This document shows positions 12,501 to 26,200 of a stretch of DNA of 64,000 nt, one piece after another. Location: NCBI GenBank assembly GCA_009760855.2, contig WPIO01000103.1, positions 1,320,001-1,384,000 on the forward strand. Direction: 5' to 3'. How positions within the stretch are numbered: the stretch's first letter is position 1; every line of letters begins with the position of its first letter. The notes beneath the pieces are model-generated. The model was not told the DNA's origin. It did not search any database and saw only the letters and a program-made list of their open reading frames with translations. The position numbers and the translations under genes were made by a program. Source of the DNA: Cristatella mucedo (taxonomy: Eukaryota; Bryozoa; Phylactolaemata; Cristatellidae).

Positions 12501-15500
12501 TGTGTGTGTGTGTGCACATCATCAGTACATTTCAGCATAGCAGTAATAGAATTATTGAGAATTCAGAATTTCAAAACAATTGAAGCCTGGAGCAGCCTCA
12601 GTTTTATGCTCCGAGTCAGCACAAGAAAAAAAAACACGAATTCGATATCCACTAGAATGGATAGTACTCGAAGGGCTGTTGGAGATTTAACCACAAGTGT
12701 TTACACGGTAGGGTTTGAACAAGATATCTCGGGAGGACTAAGAGGACTATCTCTCCACCCACCGCTCACCATGTTGTCCTTTCAAATTAAATGCTACTTT
12801 TTGACATCACATAATCAAAAACTCCAAAATCCATAATCCAAAGGTGCGCACATGCTCTCCCATCGCCATGTGAATGCTGAGAAACATCAACAACTTTAGT
12901 ACGGCACGTATGTGCACCAACACCAACACAGGAAATTTGCTAAACATCCGAAAAATGCAGCCTGAATAATACGATGCAGTCACGAACCGAGAGCATGTTG
13001 AAGATCAGCATCTCATTAATGACCATTGGCCAGCAACGCGTCATTCGCTCCAGTTGGGCTTCAGCTACAATGACATGGAAGAAGTTGACAGGGTTCAAGG
13101 AAGATCTAATAAATGCAGGCACGTGCAGCATCGAACAATGCAGCCATGACTCCTTTATGCCAAGCCGACGAAAGTCTCCCATAACAGGATCATTGAATTT
13201 TTCTAGCAAATGTTCGTTTCAATGCAGTACTGAACTCGGCGTGGCAGCATATGGCTCTGGCTAACCTTTCTCGATTGGCAGCAGACCAGCAAACTCCTGT
13301 TTTGTAGGTGTCAGCCTATTGTCTTTCATCAGCTCCCCAAAGTCCTATAAATAAAAGCAACAACAAAAATAGCACTGCTGCATTGTAGCAAGGCCTCAAT
13401 AACCTTTATCACTGTTTGTACATACGCCTGAGCCTGTGCTTGCATTCATCAGTAACTCTATACAGCCAGGCCGACGTAAGCTGACTCTGGACAGGCAACC
13501 GCTGAAAATCAAGTCGTAAGTGAGCTTACTACCACATCATCGGTCGATGCATCTACTCTTTTACAAAAGGCAGAGGCACCCCTCTGTCTGTGTGTGTGTG
13601 TGTGCGCGTGTGTGTGCGCATGGGTGTCGCCCTAGCCAACTGCAAAGGAGCCACTCTGCTTGACAAGCAGAAGTGGCTTCCTTTTTCGTTCTGCGCAAAC
13701 ATTTCACCTAGTTCATCTAGTCAACGCCACATTTCACCTAGTTCATCTAGTCAACGCCTAATCGTATCCCTACCAAGTAGCTTCCCAGTTGACTGGCTTT
13801 GAGCAAGAAGCCTTGCAGGCGTGAGATTATGATTAAAGCAACACTCCTTTACCAGCCTGACCTTTCTCATCCATACAAGGCAGAGAAGCTGAGCGACAAA
13901 AGAGGCGCAAGAGCCGCTGGTGGAACTGGATGGACGGTTGGCATTTACATGCATGGCAAGAAGTGTCCGGTCAAGATGCGATAAAGAGATCGGGCCGACA
14001 ACATATTGAGGCCTGCAAAAAATCGTGCAACAGATTGCCTACTGCAGTCAGCAGTGAGCTACCGACAGAGTTGTACCATCAACTAGTCTCGATGATTTCA
14101 CGAACTGAATTTCTTGTGCTTTATTATGTAGCTTACAGTCTCGTTGACTCTTAAAGTAGGATGAAAGTGCGGTGACTACTTGGCCATCTATTACCCACTC
14201 TCGCACATGGCAGTGAAGCCGCCTGCATAGCACGCTACTACTAGGCAAACCGATATGACACTAGCAAATCAGGGTGCTACTCCCTTGCTGCAAGCATTGG
14301 TAACATTTGCGCAAGAAGGACAGCACACTTTTTCAAGTTGAATGCCGATAAACCCACATACTGGCTATGGGCAACTAGTGCTCTGGGTTTACTATTTAAT
14401 AGTTAGTGTGACCCAGAAATTGGAAATCTTAATGCTCCAAATCGGCTCTGCTAGCACATCGCTTGTAGTATCTGCATACAATCTGGGTGTCCTGTTCCAT
14501 AGTGACCTATCACTAAACGAGCACATCAGCTCTACAGTCCAGCCTGCCTCTAGTTAGAACCGGTCCTATCTAGTTATATAATATTATTAAAATTCGGGCT
14601 GACTTAGACAGGGATACTAAAGCTCAGTGGTTAAAGTGACCGCTTCGAGCAAGGTCTGGCTCGAGCCCCGTGGTTTATGTGAAGCGCCTGAATAGAGATT
14701 AAGTTCTCTTAGGGCTTCATGCAAATGAATTATATTATAAATCAAGGTCGGTCCAAGCATTTGTGACATTATTTCATTTGTAGAGCACCATAAGAGAACT
14801 TACTCTCTATTCAGGCACTTCATATATGCCACAGAGCTCGAGCCCACGACCTCGGACGTCAAAATACAATGACCTTGACCTCGGTCGTCAAAAGCGCGCA
14901 CCTTAACCACATGGCTAAACCAGGAAGGCTTGTCTGTCGTGAGCCACGCAGCTGACACACCACACCACCTCTCGTCGACCTGCGCCGATTCCCAATGAAG
15001 CAAAGCATCAACTTAAGGGTTTTGTCACTAACGTTTAGGCCCCTTCATCTTCTGGCTCAAGCCTATAATCAGAACTACCCCCTTACCAGCCTAGGCATAG
15101 TGCCACCTGCTCTTCTGACTTTAATCATCCAGCTAGGCCTCAAAACACAATTGAAATCCTCAGGATACCTAGCCTTTAGTTCACATGCTCCCAAAGCCTG
15201 GAAGTTACTCCCGACTGGCGTCACGACATCCCCTGACTTGACATTTAAAAAGAAGCTAAAAACTCAAATAAATTTCTCACTGTATTTTCTGGGTAACCGT
15301 ACTTGTGATTTGTCCTTTGTGTGATTATTCGTGCTAACACGATCTGCCATTTTCAAACGATACGATCAGAAACTATTTTAATGGTCAAATAGAGGGGAAG
15401 GGATCTCCAATCATTTTTGTTGTTGTATACACTGGTTTACGTAAATGCAATTATGAAAGACTATGCTAACAGGCGCATTTGTTCTTTGTGCTTCGATCTA

Positions 15501-17184
15501 ATAGTTCATGGTAGCTTGTTACCCATCATAAAGGAGTCACCATTACTTATGCGCTTGAGTGCATACCTTTCTCAGAGGGGTCTCAAGCCTCCAGCCAATT
15601 AAAATAGAACAAAACAACTGCACATATGCTGCTTCATGCGACAAGATCAGTATAGGGAGCTGTAAAAGTTCAGATGGCTAAAGTATAGGTGCAGGAAGCT
15701 CACTGCAGAAGGATGGACTGTTGCAAATCAGAGGCAACTTGAGGTGGTTTTTTGTATCGGTTTACCACTCAATTAGATTGCGAACAGCTACTCATTTGTA
15801 ACTAAAAGTTCTGAGGTTGGAAATGCTTTGGTGCACAAAGCTGCACGCAAGTAATGTGCCTGCCTGACACGTTGTGTTACTGTTACTACCATGGTAAAAC
15901 GCATTTATGGATTCAGTTAGCTGCAACGTTTAATTCCTGAATCCTCCTGCGCCCTCCTTCCACTGCTTTCAATTGTTAATAGTTGACAAAAATTGAAGTT
16001 CCTCACGAGTAGCTGGGCTCATATGTGGGTCTAAAGGTGGAGCCTTATTAATTTTTACTATTGTTTGCCACCCATGAGACGTAGCAATTCCAGCTCTGAT
16101 ATTTCTGCCGATCTCGAGTTCAGAGATCTCTTCCATTGCCAGGTAAGGACAGATCTACCCACTACTGCACGAAAACAGAGCAAGTTCTGACACAGACCAG
16201 TTTGGGCAGTGCACACCTCAATAGTTCTAACTTAGCTCGAACTCGAGACAAGTTTGTGGCAACTGGTCTCTGAACCCTCGTCAGTTTACATGCAGCTTTC
16301 AAGTGGGTGCAACGTAGGCGAGTTTTCTATTGCACACTCAAAGAATAAGCACCTCTCGGTGCACATCTGTTAGTCAAAAGCCTCCATATCATGTAGCACC
16401 AAAATGTGGGAAGCATAGCAGAGTCAAGAGGACAGTCCACGAGTGCAAGCAACAGCTGGAAAGGAAGTGCCCAAGTCACCAGTAAGTGAGATGACATTGC
16501 CACTGAGTGAAAATAGCCGGTGTAGGCTCTCACTCTAAGACCTGCAGAGCACAAACTTCTGTGGCAAACACCCTTAAGTAAAAGGATGGAATCGCTCCTA
16601 TGCACAATGCAAGCACTTGAATGCATGAGCAGCCTAAAAGTGCTGTACCACCTCAGCTATAGAGGCCTAGCAGGTCTCTAAGAATTTTGCACGCCTGAGT
16701 AACATCCCTCAAGCGCCTAGAGAGAGATTAAGTTCTCTGAAGGCGCTTTATCAAGTGAATCATTATTATTATTATTATTATCCCGACTTAAATACTTGAC
16801 TAACCGCCATCCAGGATCGAATGCCATAAGTTCACCCTAATATTGCTAAAGTTTGAGTTTTGACGTAGGGTTTGAACGATAAGCACTGCTGGGTGTCATG
16901 AGCATAGAAATGTTAGCCGATGTAATTACCTTTTCGGGTGGTATTTTTTTTTAAGCCGAGAACAGTTACAGATAAAAAAACAGACCCCTGAAGAGCTTCA
17001 CACAGGTAGGGCCTAGTGGATGACATCTGGCCGGTGCACGACAGGGACTGGATACATTTAGACAGGAATGATTCAAAGGTTGTTGCTCTATATCTCTTGG
17101 AAGGATCTTATGCCTGATGGTGTCAAAAGCAACCGACAGGTCAATTCGGGCGAAAGTAGTTATATTTTCAGTCTCTTGGCTAAC

Positions 17185-17216
<32 letters not shown>

Positions 17217-20200
17217 TTGCACTTGATAAAGCGCCCTCAGAGAACTTAATCTCTTTCTAGGCGCTTTACATTTGCTGCAAAGTGATACGCAATAGAATAG
17301 TAAGTAAAATCATGCTTGAAAAACAAACAAAATGAATAACATGGTTAGGGGTTACATGCACTGGGTCAGCATGCAAATGTGGTTAATGGCAGCATGAACA
17401 GTGTCAGCACGCATAAGCACATCGAGGACGAATCACAAGGACCCACTAAATGCTGTCCTAAATAGGTATGTTTTTAAGTTTCTTTTAAGACTAGTATCAG
17501 TTATATTTCTGCTTAAATTGCGAATGAACATTTTCTTGATGACCGCTACTTCTCTATGCCTTGCAACTGTTAGTTTAATGACAACCTTTTAGAGACTTCC
17601 GGCAAAAAAAAGGAAACAGGAAGATTGGATGATAACTAGCTTGAACTTCAGAATCCAAGCCAGGCTTTGTAAAATAAAGTAAAGCTCGGCTGATTCAACA
17701 GCCTCATTCACATAGCAGCAGAGTCTTAGTGGCTCTCACTACCACTTGCAGTGAGCAGTAAGGAATTGCCTATCTCAGGACTCAAACCCAAGACCTCGAC
17801 CGTGAAGTTCAAGCTCCTTACCCCTAAACTAAGATGACTGATTTGAATAAGCACTGATAGTGAATGCATATTGCCACCTTAAAGTACATTGCCAGGCCAT
17901 ACCTGGATACGATAGTCAGTGACTCGGCCACCACAGCCTTCACTGATCGATGGAGGATCCTCAAGAACAGTTCGAGCACTGCCTGCTGAAAGGACGTGCA
18001 CGTAAATATCGCCACCATGGCAGGCAAGCATGTGTGACAACACACGACTGCCGCTCTTCCGCGGTTGCTCCAGCATCACGGCACGCCCTGCAAACGGCAA
18101 CGGTCAGACACTTCATTGCACTCTGTAGACCATAGCAGTGAGCTATAGCAACGAACCTAACAGTAATCAAAAGTCAAATGCCACATTGCCAGCTTACACC
18201 AGCGAACAGCTAGAATTCAGTAGCATGATGTAACATTGAAACACAAGCATCTGATGAACAATGCATAGAATCAAATAATCCACTTGAGCAGCAAGTCCTT
18301 AAAGCTAACAACAGCTGGACAGCCAGAAACTTTTAGCAGCTCACTGTCGATGTTCAGCTAGCGATGGTAATAATGATCTACTACACTAATTTCTCTTGGC
18401 AGTGATCACAATATTCGAGTAGTATTTTCAACTAGACAAATCTGCCGCCTAGCCGTCCACCCCTGTGGTGCAGCTAGCTTAATGGCTATTTAAAGGGCTC
18501 TGCAAATACATTATATAATTCAGAAACCATACTTAACAAAGGCACCACTTGCTTGGCCAACGCAGGACTATACACAACATTTCTTTCTTAAATGCATATG
18601 ATCCTAACTACTGCCCATCGGATTAGCGGTGACAGATCTTTAACTACAACAGGAAGCTATCGCAAAACATCTGCAAGCCGAACCAATATTGCACCAACTG
18701 GGCAATAGAGGCCTCTAGTATCAACATCATCAACAGTATACTAAAGAAGGCTGGCCTTAAATGACCATTGCCGATTACAATGGGAGATGCTGGGTCATAT
18801 GTCCACATGTAACTTAATGCTCGTGAAGCTGATACCGTGCAGCATTCTCCTGACCATGTAAGAACCAGAAGCCAGAAATTGCAAGACTTTTAACTCAAAA
18901 ACCGCCAGCTCGACCAAACCACGCTAACTCATTTAAGTAAGCCTTCAGGTTCAAAGAACCAGTCGAAAGACTGAGGATGAGAGAGAGTAAGCAGTAGCTA
19001 GATGGTTGGCCCCCCAACAATATATACTTTATGGGTATATACTTTAAAGACGTACTTTGGAGAATAGTGAGGAAAAATTTCAAGGGCGCAAAGGATTATA
19101 ATATATTAATTGGCAGGCAGCAAATGACAAATACGTATGCATCGATTGACATGGGCAAACACTGCTCTCCTCCGTGTAATCAAAGACATCCTATGCAGCA
19201 ACGATAACTAAATGTCACTTCCCTGGTCCTGCTGGATCTATCTCACTTCAACGATGGAGAACAACATTCAGTCTGGCAGACGAGGTACTGTAGTGCCATC
19301 ATATTTGCCTGATCGTGTTCAATCCGTGTGCGGGGTCAAGTCTCACCCACCAGACCAGTCAACTGTTGAGTGCCATAAGGGTCCAAGATCCATTCTCGGT
19401 CCTTTGCTGTTCTCCATTAAAACTAAACCTCTGGCAAATGTGATTCGGACCAATGGGATCGACTATCACTTCCATGATGCCAACACTACACTGTATTTAT
19501 CGCTTAAACCACCCGCACCTGCTGCAGCCACTGATAAACTTAATGCTTGCCTTGCAAGCATTTGATCATAGATTTCGGCAAATATCCTTAAACTGAACTA
19601 CGATAAGTATAAACTAATCCTCATAGGACAGCTGCTCACAGGACACCCTAAGCTAAGCATGTGGGTGGATTTACAGGCTTCGCTCTTCTAATAGGTGATG
19701 CTTTCGTGTGACCACGTGCTCGAAATTTAGGTACCGTTTTCGACAGCTGCCTCAATTTCAAAAACTTCATTCAGAAGACTGCGCCTACAGCTTGCCAACA
19801 CCACCGATCCCTGTTTAAGATTAGGAGCTGTCTTTCACAATGGCTTGCAAAAAATTTAACTAGCTCCCTAGTTCTGTCTCGGCTTGATTATTATTATTCC
19901 CTTTTGGCTGGGCTACCAAAAAAAGCAACTGGGCCACTGCAGCTGGCTATAAATATGGCTGCAAGGTTAGTCTTCAAGTCCCAGAGGTTTAACCACACAT
20001 CTCCTTTGCTAAAAGAGTTAGGATGGCTACCGGTTGATCAACAGATACAGAGCCAAGCTCTTTCGCTGACCCACAAGGCCCATTACGGCTTGGCAACTCC
20101 ATACCTAGCTGAACTGCTGCACCAGTTTTAGCCTCTTCGTGCCTTCAGGCCCTGTGTGGACAATAAATTAGTGTCCCATTCCTCTGCTTAAAGACCGTTG

Positions 20201-23200
20201 GCAACAGAAAAATTTTGCTCTGCAGATTCTAGATAGTAGAACTCACTTGCACATTTAAGAAGCAATGACATCTACTCTCCTGCTGCCGGCAGTGGCACAC
20301 CCTTTCCAGCGGTCCTGAGCTGCTACTTCTTTGCTACTCACTCTCTCGACCGCTTTCCTGACTCAGCTATTCCTCTCACTTTCTCTTTGTTTCGTGAGAC
20401 GAAGTCTGTTGCTACCCAATACGCACCAAACGCCACTTAGGCTTTGAGTGTGCAATAGAAAACTCTCCAGCGTAACACCCACTTATCTGTGTGGCTTCGT
20501 GGAATTCCAGACACATAGATACATTACATTATAATAGAGGACGTTCTGCCGAGATCGCTACAGCAGGTGACATATCGTACTGACTGGCATGTCCTTGCCA
20601 CCAGTGGCACGGGACTACAAGGATCATCAGCTTATCACGACCCTATAAAAGCTGGTGGGCACCTGCCCGGCAGGCACGAAAAGCATGCATCCACGATGTA
20701 CCCACGAAGAAAAGCTCTAATATAATCCTACCTCCTATCAGGAAATTGGTGAGGCAGAGAGACGGTCGACTGTTGACATCAACCGGGCTAATCCGGAATG
20801 CTCCAATGCAGTGCTGCAGCTCTACAAATGCAAAGTAATAACTATGTCCATAAAGCATCACCCTGATGCCAGCTCTCCTGCAAACATACACAGACCCATG
20901 GTTAGACATAATTTTTGTAGTATAGAGCTCCACATTTGATAAACACATTTGCACACACAGAAAAATACTTGAAAAAATACTTGAAAGGCACCATCTGATT
21001 GGCAAATGCAGGCCTGTAAATTACAAGTTTTTTTAATTTATTAAATACGATTTGAAGGGCAGCATAGGAGCTGATTGCACAAGCAATAAAGCCAATGAAA
21101 TTGCAGATGGCACCCACCGTTCACGCTACCTTGCAGGGCGACATAAACGACCAATCTATCTCAAAAGCACCATTTGTCAGTGAGATCATGAAGTGCTCAC
21201 GGACCAGTATAAAGTAGTCAGCCACAACAGCGTACTTCGACGTAGGTGGCTAGGCCTCGAATGAAGGCAATGATCGCAAGTACAGATCATTAATATTTGC
21301 AGAAAGCAAATCGACCTGCTCAGGGGACTCAAACAAATTGAGCGACCAGCACAGAATAGTTCCCAGAAAAAAAACCGACAACAAAAAGCAGGAGTGGAAG
21401 TGGCCCCAGTTAGTCTGATAAGCCAATAAAATAATAATAGTAGCAATACATTTGTATCGCACCATCAAAGAACTTAATCACATTGTAGGCATTAGACATA
21501 TGCTGACAAAAAAGAGAACATAGCAGTCTAGGATCTCGGTCTCAATAATTATTATCATCATTATTATTACTATAAGGAGAGCAAAACTGCTAGCTGGATC
21601 AGCAGGAAACAGCATCCTTACGAACTAGCGCATCACACTAGTCTCCCCGCTGGTGCTGACTCACCAACCGCATTCGATTTGGGAGTGCACCATTTCAGAG
21701 TCACACTGTCCACACCCGCTACTTCCTTTGAGGCTGCCTTGACACCGTCGGCACAGTCGGATAGGACATCCTTGTGAGCCTCGGCAGAGTGCAACAGCTC
21801 CACGTCGTAGTTCGCCGACGAGCTGGCATTCTGCTCCTCCTGGAAGACGCACGAACACGGACGGCGCTGGTACCGAGCTGAAGGTGTACATTCAGCATCA
21901 CAACTGCACGACCGCGACAGCACACAGACGAGACGTGTGCCCATGCAAACGAGTAAAAACATCGGACGCTTGCAAGTTCAGTTACAAGCCGCCACCAGCG
22001 ACCACCTCGACAAAGAAATTCGGCCTCACGGCGCCTACCGCTGCCCAAAATGCTGCCAGACACTTTGCCGCGCACCTTCATAGGAATGCCCGTGACACTG
22101 GTGATGACAAGATTGTAGTGATCCATCGTGGCAGCAAGCAGACGATTGGCCAGCTTTCGGCCCGACTCGCACGGTAGCACCGTGGCTGTTAGCAGTGACG
22201 ACACCTATAGAACCCATGCGCATTCGGACACACCATCCATGCCACAAACACATAAGTGCAGCAGATTGCTAGCAAGCAAAGAACGATGCAAATGACGTAT
22301 GCCGTACCTTGTGTCGCTTGACCGGGGCAATTTTACTCGGCACATCGACCGGATGAACATGGACTAGTAGCAAATCACAGCTATGCACCGGAAGAAGTCT
22401 ACAAGGAAGACCGGGCCACATGACACTTGCTAACAGTGAAGCTGATGAGGGCGGACCGAACTGCTAGCAGGCCAGCACGTAGACAAGCATGCTTAGTCCT
22501 TTACCATTATCGAAAAAGACTGGCCTAAACTGGCTCCGGCAAACAGAAGGTTTGACCATCGGACAGAAGTCAAGAAAGAAAAAAATCCGTGGTGATGGTC
22601 ATCACTCGGTTTCCTTCGAAAAAAAAGTTGCCCGGTAAATATTTTTCCATTCTGATAGGTTGCAGAACTTGGTATAGCCGACGACTGGATACTCGAGGGG
22701 TCAGACTATCGTGCTACCAAGAGCTTGCAAATGCCTGGGGATAGAGGAGACAACTATGCCAAATAGACTTTTTCATTCATTGGGCTCCCGATCTGAAGAC
22801 AAATTATTGCCTGAGCTAAGCAGACAACTCAGCAAACCAGGTGACACCCATTCAAGGGAATATATAAACCGGTTTATTCTATTCTGCCTTTTCCACGAGC
22901 CATGCCCGAGCCCGGATAACGCTGAAATATGAGAAAAGGATTAACTCCTAATCAATCTGTTTCATCAAGAATCGGGATGGACGGTAGACGAAGCCCACAT
23001 ACTGAATTCTTTAAGCTCAGAGTAAATGCCAAAATTGCTAGGAAACAGGTGGACAGTACGACTAGCATAGACACTGCCATAATGTACTTCTAGAGTAAAC
23101 TCTCAACAACGAGATGGTACACTCCATTCCCTGCTTGCAAACCCGCAGTATTGTCAGCTCAGCTAAAATTTGAATATGTAGAATGACAGAGCCTTACGGC

Positions 23201-26200
23201 TGAGCGAACATTAATTTTACCTCTACTGCCGGTCCACTTCCCTGAGCACGGTGCTTAAATCTTTAGCCCTATGACTATTTCCGAATACACTCATGAACCT
23301 AATCCTGATGCACTGCTTGAAGAATTTTAAATACCCTATAGGAAATAAATCTCTTTCTAGGCACTTCATATAGGCTAGATAGGAAACACGCCAATTGACT
23401 AAGTGAAAATAACATGCACAATTGCACCAGCAGAAACACATCTAGGCCGATTCAAATGAACCAAGTACATTACAAAAGAAGGCAGGTTTTTAATTTTGCT
23501 TTAAATGTCAGGGGACATGTTGAGTTCCGTCGGTATCACACACACACACACACACAGAGACTAACATGCGAGCAGACAGGCACATTATAAGTACACATTC
23601 ATGCATGCACTGCTTCTGTGTGTGCCTGAGTGTAGAAGCAAGGTCCTGGGATCAGATAATCAAAATGTATGTTGAAGTACATGTGCATCCCAGCATGCTA
23701 AAGGGGACTTATATACACAGCCGGCCACACCACCTCCAGGCCAACCCGTAATGTGACTGGCCCCTTGAACTCAACTCTGATCGGCTGCCCTGAGCAAGGT
23801 CAATGTTTGTCCTCGACAGCTGATAATATTAATAACATCATTGTATAGCACCCTCAGAGAACCAAATCTCTTTCCAAGCAGTTTACATATGCAACAAAGA
23901 AAGTACGTTGCTCGATTAGTGATTAAATAAATTTAGCTGATTCAACAGCCTCTTTTTGCATAGCAACAGAAGAGCATTAAAAATTACCACCACTGCTTCC
24001 CGTGTCAATAATGAATCACCCACTGCAACATTCAAACCCACAACCTCGGAACTGAGATCGTGAAGAACAACCGCCTTACCTAGTGTACCATCACGGCTAA
24101 TAAATATCATTTGTTTTACACATACATAACACCATATTAGCCCTGAAAAGGCACTTCTGATGCTCTGCTCTCCACCAAATATGCCACCTTTGAGCATGCC
24201 AGGTCATAAGAAGTTCCATTCCAGCTATAATTGCTCCTATTTATGACAGCATTTATTGGGTCCCGTTTTTCATCCTTTATTTGCTTATGCGTGCTGACAC
24301 TGTTGCATGCTGCCACTAACCACACTTGCATGCTGACCCTGTCCATGTCACCCCTAACCTTGTTATTTATGTTGTTTATCAAGCACTATACCACTTGCCA
24401 CTTGACTGTGCTTCCTTTCCAGCAAATGTAAAGAACCTAGAATGAGATTGAGCTCTCTGAGGGCGCTTTATCAAGTGTATTATTGTTATTATTAGATTAT
24501 GGTTGGCATGGTATGTTTTGTGTGAACATGGTCCACACCTAAGAGCATCTCAGAGTCTTGTGACAAGCTGAGCATACACAACTCACAGCATAACTAAAAT
24601 GCCTAGGACTGTCAAAGCAGTAGGGATGCCGAAATCAGTAAGTTGCGAAGGCACAAGCCCCTACGAGCAAAGATAATAGGTTCAACAAGAGCTGCAGAGG
24701 TCTATCGTTGATGGATCTATAATGATAATACTAATATTAATAATAATAAATTTGTTATAGCACCCTCAGAGAACTCAATCTCGTTCTAGGCACTTTACAT
24801 TTGCTGTAAAGGACACATGGTCGAATGGTTAGTAATGACATGCTCAATGAACAACAAGCATAACATGGTTGGGGTTGACATGCACAGGGTAAGGACGCAA
24901 ATGTGGTTATTGGCAGCATGCTCAGTGTCAGCACGCATAAGCACAACCCTCACTTGCCCAGATCTTAGTAAGTCACAAATACAGCACACCGCCAAGCCTA
25001 GTGGCCGGCATCAAACGCTAGGGGCAAGACACTAATGAGCACATCGAATATATAGGCATAGCAACTTACTCATCGTATCCAAGAGCACTTTTATTTTCAT
25101 CGATAAGACACTGGTGGACGGCTTCAATCAGGTTAGCTGCATGCTTGTCACTACAAGCACAATAGTAATCACAGTATATTTATGTAAAATTGTCCTGGTT
25201 CGACCCTAGGGTAAGATACCTTTGACGACTGAGGTCGTGGACTCCAGCCGTGCAGCATATGTGAAACACATGGATAAAGATTAAATTATTTTAGGATGCT
25301 TTACAAATAATGAAAATATATATATTAAATTATTTTAGGGCACTTTACAAATAATGAAAAAATGTATATCCCCTTAAAAGTAGTTTCTTGACTAAACCCT
25401 TTATAGGCACTTAATATACTGAAAAGGATGCACAATAGTGATAATATCAACAATTTTGCACACATAAGCACTGAGAACAATTCACACTGATAGACAAATG
25501 CTGTACTAAGTGGGGTTTAGCTTCCTCTTAAATCTTGTCAAGTGAAGGGATGTCGTGATGTCAGTCTGTTCTGGGCTATGGGGCATAGGTACTTAAGGTG
25601 GTCACTAAGGATTTGAGGTTGGCTCTAGAGGCACAAATGAACGAATAAAGTAAGCTAAACATAAGTTAATGCTGGGGTCGAAGGAATGGTTGCTGCAATG
25701 GGCTGACTGAGGAGTAGCTGCAGAAGCAGAAGGCTGCTTCTGCAGCTAGCCATCACGTCCGATTCCTATCCAAGATCAGGAGCTGTCTTCCACAGTGGCT
25801 TGTAAAAAATATAACTAGCTCCATCGTTCTGTCTCGGCTTGATTATTGTAATTCCCTTTTGGCTGGGCTACCAAAGAAAGCAACTAGGCCACTGCAGCTG
25901 ACTATGAATATGGCTGCAAGGCTGGTCTTCAAGTCATAGAAGTTTGAGCACGTGTCTCCTTTGCTAAAAATAACTAGGATTGATGCCGGTTGAGCAACGG
26001 ATCCAGAACAAGGTTCTTACGCTGACCCACAAGGCCCGCCACGGCTTGGCTCCTGCGTACCTAGCTGAATTGCTGCATCAGTTTCAGCCTGTTTGCGCCC
26101 TCAGGTCCTGTGTGGACAATACATTGGCTGTTCTATTCCTCTGCTTAAAGACAGTTGGCGACAGAAGCTTGAGCTCTGCAGGTCCTAGACCGTGGAACTC

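Larger units (their letters stand above)
14395..15310 (+). mobile_element. LINE-A pol fragment split by two SINE-A copies (INTS13 intron 9)
   Basis: 14395-14612 encodes LINE-A LEILMLQIGSAS ... NLGVLFHSDLSLNEHISST. The pol frame resumes at about 14936-15310 (VLSLTFRPLHLLAQAY ... FSSHAPKAWKLLPTGV). Antisense to INTS13 and decayed. Confidence 0.8.
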
